Positions 1-7,251 are shown, numbered from the stretch's first letter. The stretch: 25,680 bases of DNA from Holosporales bacterium (GCA_031286725.1 JAITTR010000054.1:1-25680); one strand, 5' to 3'. Numbers and translations are program-made. Notes: a model not told the origin generated them from the letters alone.

Positions 1-1
1 A

Positions 2-1063
2 AAAATTGAAGAATTAAAAGCTGTTGTCTTATCCGAGAAAAATCGATTGAAACAAATGATAAATATTGGGAAAAGCTTAGAAGCGGAACAGAAAGAACAT
101 GCAAAAGCCTTAAATCAAAAATTGGAACTTGAAAGAGCTTATTTTCAAGAAATCATAATCCAAAATCATGCAAGAGAAGCCCAACTAACGCAAGAGATTT
201 CCATAAGCTCCACAAAAATAGCTCAACTGCAGGAAAATTTAAATAGATTGGCTAAAATATACTCGAATATGATCTTGAAATATAAGAAGACTATAAATCA
301 TTTAAAAGAGCAAATTTCAAAATTAAAACAAAATTATAGTCGTTCGCAACTAAAGAATTTTTCAAGAATAAGCGCTCTAAAATCTGAATGGGATTCGTTA
401 ATCGCTTCTCATAAAAAGGCTTTAGCTTACGCTAAGAAAATGGAGGAAAATAAAGCTTTGGCAGATATGGTAGATTCGAAAATAGAGGCCAATAGGTTGC
501 ATACAATCGCGTCGCTTAAAACAAAACTGAGTAGCTCGGAACAAGCGAATACAAATATACTAACGAAAATAAGCGCGTTAGAGCAAAAGTTACAAAAATG
601 CGATCAGATTGCGAAAGGCTTGTATAAATACAACTCAAAACATAAAAAGTGGAAGATCCGAAAACTTAACGCTCGGCTGAAAAATAATCGTCGCCATGCT
701 AATTGGAGGCAGAATACTACGTCAGGCAATATTCTTTCGACTTCCGCTCAGGAAGGAGAACCTGAAGACGTGACTATAGCGGTAAGCTCCATACTAAACG
801 CAGTATTAAAGTTGAATAATTACAATATAGAAAAAACGAATGCCTCTATGAATATCTTAGCTTCCGGAAGAGAACTTCCAGAGAAAATGAAAGCGATCCT
901 AGAAGTTCTACAAGAACAATTTAATCCCGAAATATTAGAAAAAGCTTTTCAAAAAATATCTTCTATATATGATCGGAAACAAACAAGTATAATGAATACT
1001 TTGGAAAATGCATACGGTGAAGCCGCCGCGGAACAAATAATAGATTGGAATGTTGTAGGATAA
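2..1063 (+). CDS. Lysine-rich coiled-coil protein, 5' end outside window
   Basis: I do not recognise this protein. The frame is open back to base 2, so the gene starts outside the window; the TTG at 47 is only an internal codon, and 353 residues are visible. Roughly the first 200 residues are heptad-like, rich in Lys, Glu, Gln, Leu and Ile, with almost no Gly or Pro, as in a long alpha-helical coiled coil. A basic stretch follows (KHKKWKIRKLNARLKNNRRH), then a more globular C-terminal part of about 130 residues ending in IIDWNVVG. No membrane segment or enzyme motif is visible in this part. It may be structural or a host-directed protein, but nothing shows a function. No clear terminator follows; the next 900 bases hold no gene. 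Confidence 0.6.
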   Translation, partial: KIEELKAVVLSEKNRLKQMINIGKSLEAEQKEHAKALNQKLELERAYFQEIIIQNHAREAQLTQEISISSTKIAQLQENLNRLAKIYSNMILKYKKTINHLKEQISKLKQNYSRSQLKNFSRISALKSEWDSLIASHKKALAYAKKMEENKALADMVDSKIEANRLHTIASLKTKLSSSEQANTNILTKISALEQKLQKCDQIAKGLYKYNSKHKKWKIRKLNARLKNNRRHANWRQNTTSGNILSTSAQEGEPEDVTIAVSSILNAVLKLNNYNIEKTNASMNILASGRELPEKMKAILEVLQEQFNPEILEKAFQKISSIYDRKQTSIMNTLENAYGEAAAEQIIDWNVVG

Positions 1064-1127
1064 CTTATTTGCCCCCGGTTTCTAATACAGTTTGGAATTA
1101 ATCTCTCCCTTTTTTTGTGTCGTAATA

Positions 1128-1152
1128 ATAGAAGATATGGTTAATCTTCTAT
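1128..1152. repeat. Inverted repeat, 9-bp arms
   Basis: ATAGAAGAT (1128-1136) and ATCTTCTAT (1144-1152) are perfectly complementary around a 7-nt loop. The hairpin lies 64 nt after the coiled-coil gene but has no T-run after it, so a terminator role is only possible. Confidence 0.45.
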
Positions 1153-1564
1153 AGACGTAACAATAGCTATAGATTTAAGCAGTTTGGCGGTAGTATATAA
1201 TGTGTAAGCGAATAGAAAATGTTGGGGAATTTTATGGAATGGTTATGTCCCAACTCGCGAAACATCGTTTGAGTCCAACTGAAGAAAGATTTGTGGGAAA
1301 GTTTTTGCGCTAAGAGGCTTAGATATTAAAGAAATATCATTCCCGATGCTATAGAGCAAAAATTCATGGGATGTATAATATCGGAGGTTGAGTTGTTGTC
1401 TAGAAGAAAAGTTAATCTAGAGCCGAATGGAGTGAAGTTTTAGTTATATATTCCATGAAGACGATAAGTAGACGAGCCGGTATATTATTAAGCGGCTTTA
1501 GTCCTCGAGGTAATAATATAAATGAGGAAGTAGCAACATAAAGTTTATTGTTCCTCAAAGTTAG

Positions 1565-1584
1565 CCGTTTGGAAGAACAAACGG
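1565..1584. repeat. Inverted repeat, 7-bp arms
   Basis: CCGTTTG (1565-1571) and CAAACGG (1578-1584) form a perfect stem around GAAGAA. The stretch is otherwise without genes and the function is unknown. Confidence 0.35.
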
Positions 1585-1958
1585 ACGTGTGCCTGCGCTG
1601 TTCCTAAGCGTCTTTTTGCTTTTATATATTAATAAAACTTAAGCGTCACATGATATCTTGAGTTATTAAATGCTCAAAATCAAACTTTTATCGTGATGTT
1701 GAAAAGAACCATCTTTCACTTAATCATATTAGTTCCAAAAGAGCTCTATTACTTCTTCCGAATTATCATATGAGACTTGAGAGCACGTAAAGTAAAAACT
1801 ATTTTCCTTACTATAGTAGAATGAACACAATTCAAAAGATAAAAAGTTTTCCTTTTATCTTCTCAAGAAAACATATATTTAAAGTACAAATATAAAAAAA
1901 CTTCAAGAGTCGGTCAATTATTTGAGAGTTTTCAACTATAGATAGACAAGAATATATT

Positions 1959-2606
1959 TTACAAAGCGCATGGCAGTTTCATTGAAATGCTTAGCATTCC
2001 TCAGACTTTGACGCAATTTTAGGCCGCCTTGTCATGCGTCCGAGATAAGGCCTTGTATCTGAGTTGTTTTGCTCGATTTATTGTGCATTTTGTGGCGCTC
2101 CTTAGGCAAAACAGCGGAGAATCCAGACCAGTTATCGGTGAAAAATTTACGCTTGTTTAGATGTTTGACTTTAGCGTAAAGTTTTCTAAAGGTTACAATA
2201 TTGCGATTTGCTTGTACCCCAAGCGACGACTCTACTTATGCGACGATAATCGTTGAGTATCCATTTCTTGTTTTTTGAGCCGATAAAATACCACATCTCT
2301 TTAACCTCCATTTCCCGGATAGAACCGAAATCTCAGGCTTTCCAACAACGACTCCTATCCAATTCATAATCGCGCTCGGAGACGCTTTGTATAATTTTCC
2401 TAAAAATTAAATGTAGCCTTAATTAGACATCGCATCGCATCAAAAAGAACGGCTAACGACCTTTTTGATGCGTCCTAAGGTCTGCTCCTGCCATCATTTC
2501 TAAAAAATTATATGCAGTCTACGCATCTATATCTTTATTTGTCCCTAACGAATCCGTTCTTTACAAATAAACTTCCTCCACATTTCCTGCAACATGAAAC
2601 GCTCAT
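1959..2606 (-). pseudogene. IS1-family transposase, decayed
   Basis: Reading the minus strand from an ATG at 2606 gives an IS1-type N-terminal zinc finger (CCRKCGGSLFVKNGFVRDK, stop, RYRCVDC). After frame changes come SAIMNWIG, then EMEVKEMWYFIGSKNKKW, the IS1 'DEMW..VGSK' DDE-region motif, then FRKLYAKVKHL, FFTDNWSGFSAVLPKERH, and IEQNNSDTRPYLGRMTRRPK-SKSEE near the C-terminus. The order and total length (about 216 codons) fit a full-length IS1 transposase, but at least four stops and several frameshifts break it, so it cannot be active. It lies 25 nt downstream of lepB on the same strand. No terminal inverted repeats or target duplication were found, so the element's edges are unknown. Confidence 0.85.
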
Positions 2607-2631
2607 ATTAATACCTTGATTATCAATCTAT

Positions 2632-3375
2632 CTATTCTATTGCTTTTAAAATTCTTTCGTACCTTATAGAAAACGGCCAGCTTAAAATCTCGTATATTTT
2701 GCAACCTGAAGAAAAGAATATGAATTCGGCTCTTCCCATTATGTTGTTCAACGGTACGTATCCAACTTTTTCCATAACTCGGCTATCTTGCGAATTATCT
2801 CTATTGTCTCCCATCACAAAATAATGTTCTTCGGGAACGACGAATGGCCCGACATTGTCTAATCGTCCTTCTCCGAATTCAAATCTTTTTATAATTATGT
2901 GCTCTTTTCCATTGGGTAATATTTCTTTGTATTTTTTGTAAATTGCATAATTATTATCTTCTATTGCGGAATACTCTCCATCTTCTTTTAATTCTATAGA
3001 TTTTCCGTTTATGTGAACTATTCCTTTTATCAACTCTATCGTATCTCCCGGCAACCCTATTATTCTTTTTATATAATTCTGATCGTTATCTTTTTCGTTC
3101 CTAAATACTACGACATCGCCTCTTTCTGGCGGTTTATTGGCAAATATTCTTTTTTCGATTTTAGGAAGAGGTATATTAAACGTTCCTATTCTAAACGAAT
3201 TGTTTGAATACCCATAACAAAACTTGTTTACTATTAAAAAATCTCCGACTAACAATGTTGGAATCATCGATCCAGACGGTATTTTGAACATCTGAAAGGC
3301 CATGCAGCTTACTATTACGAAAAAACTTATTACGCATCCCCATTCCTTTAGATTTTTTAAAAGCTTTTTATTCAT
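2632..3375 (-). CDS. lepB: Signal peptidase I
   Basis: Membrane-anchored serine protease that removes signal peptides from proteins exported by Sec. The 247-residue protein has one N-terminal membrane segment (about residues 13-30), the box B motif PSGSM with the catalytic Ser36, the box D region NYIKRIIGLPGD with the catalytic Lys103, and the box E motif GDNRDNSQDSR at 189-199. All the landmarks of a working family S26 enzyme are present, and the length is normal for alphaproteobacteria. It is transcribed away from the ABC importer. The ATG at 3375 has no strong Shine-Dalgarno sequence but precedes the membrane anchor correctly. The decayed IS1 transposase follows it closely. This enzyme would process the signal peptide proposed for adk2 in this window. 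Confidence 0.96.
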   Translation of the reverse strand: MNKKLLKNLKEWGCVISFFVIVSCMAFQMFKIPSGSMIPTLLVGDFLIVNKFCYGYSNNSFRIGTFNIPLPKIEKRIFANKPPERGDVVVFRNEKDNDQNYIKRIIGLPGDTIELIKGIVHINGKSIELKEDGEYSAIEDNNYAIYKKYKEILPNGKEHIIIKRFEFGEGRLDNVGPFVVPEEHYFVMGDNRDNSQDSRVMEKVGYVPLNNIMGRAEFIFFSSGCKIYEILSWPFSIRYERILKAIE

Positions 3376-3402
3376 AAATTTTTACAAAAATTATTCGCTA
3401 TG

Positions 3403-3431
3403 TAAAAATAGTATCATTTTTGCCCTCGGAA
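3403..3431 (-). promoter_or_regulatory. Possible lepB promoter
   Basis: On the minus strand TTGCTT, a 17-nt spacer and TACTAT lie a few tens of bases before the lepB start. The match to the consensus is only partial, so this is a weak call and the position is approximate. Confidence 0.25.
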
Positions 3432-3503
3432 AGCAAAAACTCTTATCTACATCGCTTTTCGAACTTATGTCTAAATTAACGGGCTGTTTTCGAAAGAAAG
3501 CTA

Positions 3504-3533
3504 TTGACAATATGACAAAAAGGATGATATCCT
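3504..3533 (+). promoter_or_regulatory. Promoter candidate for the ABC importer operon
   Basis: A perfect -35 box TTGACA (3504-3509), an 18-nt spacer and TATCCT (3528-3533, 4 of 6 matches) would start transcription near 3540. That leaves a leader RNA of about 280 nt before the binding-protein gene at 3818, long enough for attenuation control. The leader carries two Trp-codon mini-ORFs. The call rests on sequence match only. Confidence 0.5.
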
Positions 3534-3572
3534 ATATCTAGTATTGTTGAAAAATGAGTTTTTCGTAGTCTT

Positions 3573-3629
3573 ATGAAAGCAACCTTTGGCGGTCGAGATT
3601 TCTTAACAAATTGGCGATATTGGCGTTGA
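3573..3629 (+). CDS. Possible leader peptide 1, Trp14 and Trp17 of 18 codons
   Basis: An 18-codon ORF, MKATFGGRDFLTNWRYWR, sits in the importer leader. It has Trp codons at 3612 and 3621 just before the stop, separated by Arg-Tyr. The second lies within an imperfect hairpin (GATA-TTG-GCGT / ACGC-T-TATC, 3616-3634) followed by a T-rich run (GTTTTGTTGTTTTG). Trp codons near the end beside a terminator-like hairpin are the hallmark of a trp-type attenuator. The weak points are that no Shine-Dalgarno is visible before the ATG and the stem has a bulge. It could be a chance ORF. Confidence 0.4.
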   Translation: MKATFGGRDFLTNWRYWR

Positions 3630-3678
3630 TTACGCTTATCGTTTTGTTGTTTTGATCGTTACGTTTCGTGAGGTTGTT

Positions 3679-3759
3679 ATGAGTTTTTTCTTTTTTATAC
3701 ATTTAATCGTTTTGTTAGGAATAATCTCTTGCGTTTGGTGGCCTAAAGGCCAGTTTTAA
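3679..3759 (+). CDS. Possible leader peptide 2, tandem Trp codons
   Basis: A 26-codon ORF begins MSFFFF and ends CVWWPKGQF, with Trp20-Trp21 at 3736-3741 and four consecutive Phe codons near the start. GTGAGG lies a few bases before the ATG as a moderate ribosome site. The second Trp codon opens a perfect 5-bp hairpin, so a ribosome waiting for Trp-tRNA would sit on the stem. The stop is 58 nt before the importer's first gene. The middle is hydrophobic (IHLIVLLGIISCV), so a tiny membrane peptide is the alternative reading. The association with a Trp/aromatic-type importer favours a regulatory leader. Confidence 0.45.
   Translation: MSFFFFIHLIVLLGIISCVWWPKGQF
3739..3757 (+). terminator. Candidate attenuator hairpin
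   Basis: TGGCC (3739-3743) and GGCCA (3748-3752) form a perfect 5-bp stem with the loop TAAA, followed by GTTTT. The stem begins on the second Trp codon of leader peptide 2. It is short and the T-run is interrupted, so it would be a weak terminator. A 14-bp perfect palindrome, AAATATTAATATTT, follows at 3758-3771. Confidence 0.35.
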
Positions 3760-3817
3760 ATATTAATATTTTTACAAATTTAACCAGCAAAAACACAATA
3801 TATAAAGGAGTTTTATT

Positions 3818-4786
3818 ATGCAAAGCAAAAAATTAATTATTTCAACCATTACGACGGCAATTGTTGCCATAGCAATATTTTTTAATTTCAATAATCAAAA
3901 AGCGCCATTGGTTGCGATTGCAAATTATGGCCCGCACGCCTCTTTGGAAGCGTCGCTTGCCGGGCTCAAAAAACAATTGGCTGACGAAGGTTTTGTTGAA
4001 AACAAAACTGTTCGCTATGAAATTGCGGACGTTAATTTTGATCACGCTCTTATTCCTCAAATGATATCGAAACTAAAAGGCCAAAAGCCAAAGGTTATGG
4101 TCGTGAAGTCGACGCCTATCGCTCAGTTTGCTAAAGGAAAGATTCGAGATATTCCGCTTGTTTATAACGATATCACAGACCCTATTGCCGCAGAATTAAT
4201 AAAGGACAAAAGCCGTTCGAGCGGCAATATGACTGGAGCTTCAGACATGCAAGACCTGAAAGCGCTTTTGACGTTCGTTAAGTCTATCTTGCCTTATGCG
4301 AAAACCATAGGGCTTTTATATGCGACTTGTGCCGATAACGATACCGCGTTGGTTAGAATGATGAATGAAGCGGCGGAAATGATGGGCATGCGCGTTTTGT
4401 CAATTCCGGTTGACCAAACAAGAGACATTCCCATACGAATGCAAGAATTCAAGGGCAAAGCGGACTTTATTTATGTCGGCGTGAGCGGGCCGATTCAACC
4501 TGCGATTCCAACTGTCTTTCGCGAAGCCCAAAAGATGGAGATTCCCCTGATCAACGCCCATGAACAAGCTGTTCGCGACGGTCTTGCCCTCGCGAGTTTT
4601 GGAGTAGATTATGAAGCTGTCGGACGAAATGCCGGAAAACTTGTCGCCAAGTTATTAAACGGCTCAGATATAAAGACCATAGCTCCTATTTATCCAAGAT
4701 CTCAAGACCATAAGGGGTTTATAAATAGAAAGCAGGCGGAATATTACAAAATAAAAATTCCGGAAAATGTGGAAATTACGGGGTGA
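3818..4786 (+). CDS. ABC importer substrate-binding protein, TrpX/PF04392-like
   Basis: Extracytoplasmic binding protein that would catch the substrate and hand it to the permease encoded two genes on. The 322-residue protein has an N-terminal hydrophobic export segment (about residues 6-22) without a lipobox cysteine, so it is probably a cleaved signal or an anchor. Two Rossmann-like lobes follow. The family's hinge-region motif appears as YNDITDPIAAEL, and later come the SILPYAKTIGLLY and FGVDYEAVGRNAGKL segments typical of the family (PF04392). Relatives include streptococcal TrpX, tied to tryptophan uptake, and structures with bound aromatic amino acids are known to me for the family. The substrate here is inferred from family and from the Trp-codon leader. 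AAGGAG (3805-3810) precedes the ATG by 7 nt. Confidence 0.85.
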   Translation: MQSKKLIISTITTAIVAIAIFFNFNNQKAPLVAIANYGPHASLEASLAGLKKQLADEGFVENKTVRYEIADVNFDHALIPQMISKLKGQKPKVMVVKSTPIAQFAKGKIRDIPLVYNDITDPIAAELIKDKSRSSGNMTGASDMQDLKALLTFVKSILPYAKTIGLLYATCADNDTALVRMMNEAAEMMGMRVLSIPVDQTRDIPIRMQEFKGKADFIYVGVSGPIQPAIPTVFREAQKMEIPLINAHEQAVRDGLALASFGVDYEAVGRNAGKLVAKLLNGSDIKTIAPIYPRSQDHKGFINRKQAEYYKIKIPENVEITG

Positions 4787-4790
4787 TTTT

Positions 4791-5525
4791 ATGTTAGAAT
4801 TGAAACAAATTACAAAATCCTTTCCTGGCATTTTTGAGCCGGTTTTAAATGGTATAAGTCTTCGTTTAGCGGTAGGCGAATTTTGCGTTGTCATAGGGGC
4901 AAACGGCTCTGGGAAATCGACCTTATTAAAGATTATCAGCGGAGAATATTTAGCGGATTCCGGAGAGATAACGCGACAGGGAGCCGTTTGCGAAGTCGGC
5001 CAAGACGTAAATAAGGGAACTGTTTCGTCTTTGACTTTGCTTGAAAACGTTGCGTTAAGCCAAATAAGAAAAGAGAAGCCTAAGTTTGCTTTTTATAATC
5101 GTTTCAAACAAGACATTATTAAAGAGATTAAGAAAATTGGAATCGGCCTTGAAAAGTTGATTAACCAACCAATAAGCTCTTTGTCAGGCGGACAACGACA
5201 AATTATTGCGACTTTAATGGCGTTTAATTCTGGAGGTCAGATCTTAGCGCTTGATGAACATACCTCCGCTTTGGATCCTAAAATGCAGATTATGTTGATG
5301 GAATACAGCGTTAAGTCCATAATGGAGCAAAATCTTACAACTTTAATGATTACTCACAAAATGGACGATGCCATCAAATATGGGAATAGGCTGATTATGC
5401 TAAATAAAGGCAAAATAGTCGTCGATATAAAAGAAAGCGAAAAGTCGAAACTTAAAACACAAGATCTTCTTGAAATGTTTCATAAATACGAAGATCAAGT
5501 GTTATTGCCAGGAGGAACAAAATGA
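4791..5525 (+). CDS. ABC importer ATP-binding protein, TrpZ-like
   Basis: Cytoplasmic ATPase that powers the importer. Its 244 residues carry a complete nucleotide-binding domain: Walker A GANGSGKST (36-44), signature LSGGQRQ (131-137), Walker B ILALDE (151-156), D-loop SALD (159-162) and the switch histidine His189 in MITHKMDD. I chose the ATG at 4791, which gives MLELKQITKSF, over an in-frame ATG at 4767 that lies inside the binding-protein gene; GGGGTGA sits just before 4791. It follows the binding protein by 4 nt and overlaps the permease by 4 nt (ATGA), indicating translational coupling in one operon. Confidence 0.92.
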   Translation: MLELKQITKSFPGIFEPVLNGISLRLAVGEFCVVIGANGSGKSTLLKIISGEYLADSGEITRQGAVCEVGQDVNKGTVSSLTLLENVALSQIRKEKPKFAFYNRFKQDIIKEIKKIGIGLEKLINQPISSLSGGQRQIIATLMAFNSGGQILALDEHTSALDPKMQIMLMEYSVKSIMEQNLTTLMITHKMDDAIKYGNRLIMLNKGKIVVDIKESEKSKLKTQDLLEMFHKYEDQVLLPGGTK

Positions 5526-6367
5526 CAATAGATCTCATACTCAACGGTATTTTGCAGGGATTGATTTTAGCTATTGTTTCTTATTCAATCTTGATTCCGT
5601 TTCGATTTCTCGATTTTGCCGATCTGACGTCGGAAGGAGCTTATCCTCTTGGGGGAGCAATTTGCGCGACATGCTTATCATTCGCCGGGTTATCTCCTAT
5701 ATTTGCTGTTTTTCTTAGTATGCTGGCTACCGGGAGCGTGGGAATTTGCACGGCGTTGATTCATTTGAAGTTTAAAATAAACACAATGCTTGCCGGAATC
5801 ATTCTAAGCGCGATGGCGTATAGCGTAAACTTACGCATTATGGGCAAGCCAAACATTGCGTTATTTAATTGTTCCGCAATGTTTAGCTTGGATATAGCAA
5901 CCAATATCGTTAAGCTAGTTATGATCTTGGCTTTAATTATTTTTCCGCTTTCGTTATTTTTGCGAACAGATTTTGGATTGAGGTTTAGGGCTGTCGGATT
6001 AAATAAAGATTTCGCCGTAAAACAAAAAATTAGCATAGAGAAAAATACTATTTTGGGTTTGTTTTTGGCCGGAGCTCTAGCTGGTTTAGCGGGAGGTTTA
6101 ATAGTTCAAATCCAAAGTTATATGGACATTGGTATGGGAGTTGGCATTCTGATTCACGGTTTAGCGAGCCTTATGATTGGAGAAACGATAATTGGCGTCA
6201 AAACGATAAATAGGCAACTTTTGGCTCCGCTTATTGGAGCGATAATATACCAACAAATTCAAGGTCTCGCTCTATCTTTTGGCCTGGCTCCCTCAGATCT
6301 TAAATTTTTCACGGGAGCAATTGTTCTGCTCGTCATTGCCATGCGAGCAAAAAATCCAATAGCATAG
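5522..6367 (+). CDS. ABC importer permease, TrpY-like (PF02653)
   Basis: Inner-membrane channel subunit of 281 residues, mostly hydrophobic, with about eight membrane segments. The N-terminal IPFRFLDFADLTSEGAYPLG is the family's signature loop ('R.LNF.DLT.DGSFPLG'), followed by FKINTMLAGIILSAMAYSVN and LRIMGKPNI, also typical of TrpY-type permeases in the branched-chain/ribose permease superfamily. The Gly/Ala-rich segment GLFLAGALAGLAGGL near residues 179-193 is also conserved. It overlaps the ATPase gene by 4 nt, so the three genes form one transporter operon. No convincing T-tailed terminator follows; the strong hairpin at 6439-6481 may serve that purpose. Confidence 0.9.
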   Translation: MTIDLILNGILQGLILAIVSYSILIPFRFLDFADLTSEGAYPLGGAICATCLSFAGLSPIFAVFLSMLATGSVGICTALIHLKFKINTMLAGIILSAMAYSVNLRIMGKPNIALFNCSAMFSLDIATNIVKLVMILALIIFPLSLFLRTDFGLRFRAVGLNKDFAVKQKISIEKNTILGLFLAGALAGLAGGLIVQIQSYMDIGMGVGILIHGLASLMIGETIIGVKTINRQLLAPLIGAIIYQQIQGLALSFGLAPSDLKFFTGAIVLLVIAMRAKNPIA

Positions 6368-6438
6368 TTTGAAAGGAAGGACAATGAGGTTGGCTAGCCA
6401 CCTTTAATCAAAACGACTATTTTAGTAATTTTTGTACG

Positions 6439-6481
6439 CAGGGCGGATATGGTATTTTTAAATTATACCATATCCGCCCTG
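6439..6481. repeat. Perfect 17-bp hairpin
   Basis: CAGGGCGGATATGGTAT (6439-6455) pairs perfectly with ATACCATATCCGCCCTG (6465-6481) around a 9-nt AT-only loop. It lies 71 nt after the permease stop. There is no T-run on either side, so it may act as RNA stabiliser, bidirectional terminator or repeat element. Its inner part (GGTAT...AATTATACCA) recurs at 6732-6751, linking it to the palindromic element pair. Confidence 0.85.
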
Positions 6482-6530
6482 AAGATTTGTCAAGGTTCGC
6501 TCGCTTTGCTCGCTCTCTACCTTGACAAAT
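6451..6530. repeat. Palindromic element, copy A
   Basis: This copy reads GGTAT-N9-ATACC (6451-6469), then a 12-bp perfect inverted repeat, ATTTGTCAAGGT (6485-6496) and ACCTTGACAAAT (6519-6530), around a 22-nt loop rich in GCTCGC. The distance from ATACC to TTGTCAAGG is the same as in copy B, 280 nt downstream. Small hairpin-rich repeats of this sort are known from intracellular alphaproteobacteria such as Rickettsia, but I cannot assign this one to a named family. Confidence 0.7.
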
Positions 6531-6721
6531 AGATGAAATGTTTGATTTTATTTGCTTCTTCAAGACAAAAATTACAAAATGTTCTACTTTTAAAAATTAA
6601 CTGATTTTAAATTTTTTAGTATAAATTGAAGAAACTTTACTTTACCCCATTTATGCAAAGCGCTTAGAATTAAGCGTATTCTGAAATTTATAAAAACACA
6701 TAAGGTTTTGTGCCAAAATAC

Positions 6722-6847
6722 ATTTCCTTTTGGTATCACTCAATTATACCAATTTACTTCGCTCGAGTTGTCAAGGGACGCTACGCTCTTCGCCCTTGAC
6801 AAGACGCTTCGTAAATTGATCTCTATTTTTTCGTTCCAAAAGGAAAT
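6722..6847. repeat. Palindromic element, copy B, nested inverted repeats
   Basis: Three nested arms are visible: outer ATTTCCTTTTGG (6722-6733) with CCAAAAGGAAAT (6836-6847), middle CAATTTAC (6750-6757) with GTAAATTG (6811-6818), and inner TTGTCAAGGG (6768-6777) with CCCTTGACAA (6793-6802). GGTAT...AATTATACC (6732-6750) precedes the inner arms at exactly the spacing seen in copy A. The whole could fold as one long branched hairpin of about 126 nt. It is probably a mobile or once-mobile palindromic repeat. Confidence 0.7.
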
Positions 6848-7080
6848 ATATGCTAGATATCAAAGTGATTTAGCAGAATCTACAAGTAGTCGAGACGTTG
6901 CGGATTTTTAGTTAGAGTTCTGTTGGGATGAGGTTTAAGAATTCTTGTAATGGAATTTTGGTAGCTTTAGGATTTCCGCTTTAACTAAAAATTAACTATA
7001 TCTTGCTAAAATTTTGTATATAGGCATATTTTGATTAAAAATGAACAATAATTTAAAGAAAAGTATAGCGTTTGGAGGAT

Positions 7081-7251
7081 ATGAGAAGTATACAAAGTAA
7101 AAGTTGCAAACGTTTTTAATTTTAATAAAGAGGCAGAAATCTGGAAGATAAGATTAACGTTGCGATACGGCAAGATTTGCAAAAGACTTTGGATTCTCGT
7201 ATAAAGATAGATAATCTTTCTCGAAAATCTGGGAATTCCTCGTTTTTTTAA
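7081..7251 (+). pseudogene. Possible remnant of a small gene
   Basis: A strong ribosome site, GGAGG (7074-7078), precedes an ATG at 7081 that reads MRSIQSKSCKRF and then meets stops at 7117, 7123 and 7126. The same frame then runs open for 40 codons with protein-like helical content (NLEDKINVAIRQDLQKTLDS) to a stop at 7249. This pattern fits a small gene interrupted by nonsense changes, but chance is not excluded and the family is unknown. Confidence 0.3.

Larger units (their letters stand above)
1064..1958. other. Gene-poor decayed stretch
   Basis: No open frame longer than about 40 codons is convincing here. Short frames that read like protein can be followed with shifts, for example 1370-1437 ending in NLEPNGVKF, then a +1 frame from about 1453 reading MKTISRRAGILLSGF to a stop near 1541. 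These may be ruins of a gene, but no family is recognisable. Two perfect hairpins are present: 9-bp arms at 1128-1136/1144-1152 and 7-bp arms at 1565-1571/1578-1584. Neither is followed by a T-run, so neither looks like a standard terminator. Confidence 0.4.

Noticed and set aside
3302..3541. 79-codon plus-strand ORF overlapping the start of lepB
   Set aside because: Antisense shadow of lepB and its promoter region, no family features and no ribosome site.
6384..6407. Seven-codon ORF (MRLASHL) with AAGGAAGG before it, just after the permease
   Set aside because: Too short and no Trp or other regulatory codon pattern; TGGCTAGCCA within it is a palindrome but no T-run follows closely, so neither peptide nor terminator is supported.
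6661..6676. Small inverted repeat CGCTTA-GAAT-TAAGCG
   Set aside because: Only 6 bp, AT-rich surroundings and no context; expected by chance.
6708..6911. 67-codon ORF with a TTG start
   Set aside because: It is made mostly of palindromic element B, has no ribosome site, and its peptide shows no family features.
7224..7249. Possible terminator (GGGAATTCC followed by CGTTTTTTT)
   Set aside because: The palindrome leaves no room for a loop, so the stem is not viable; the T-run alone is not enough.
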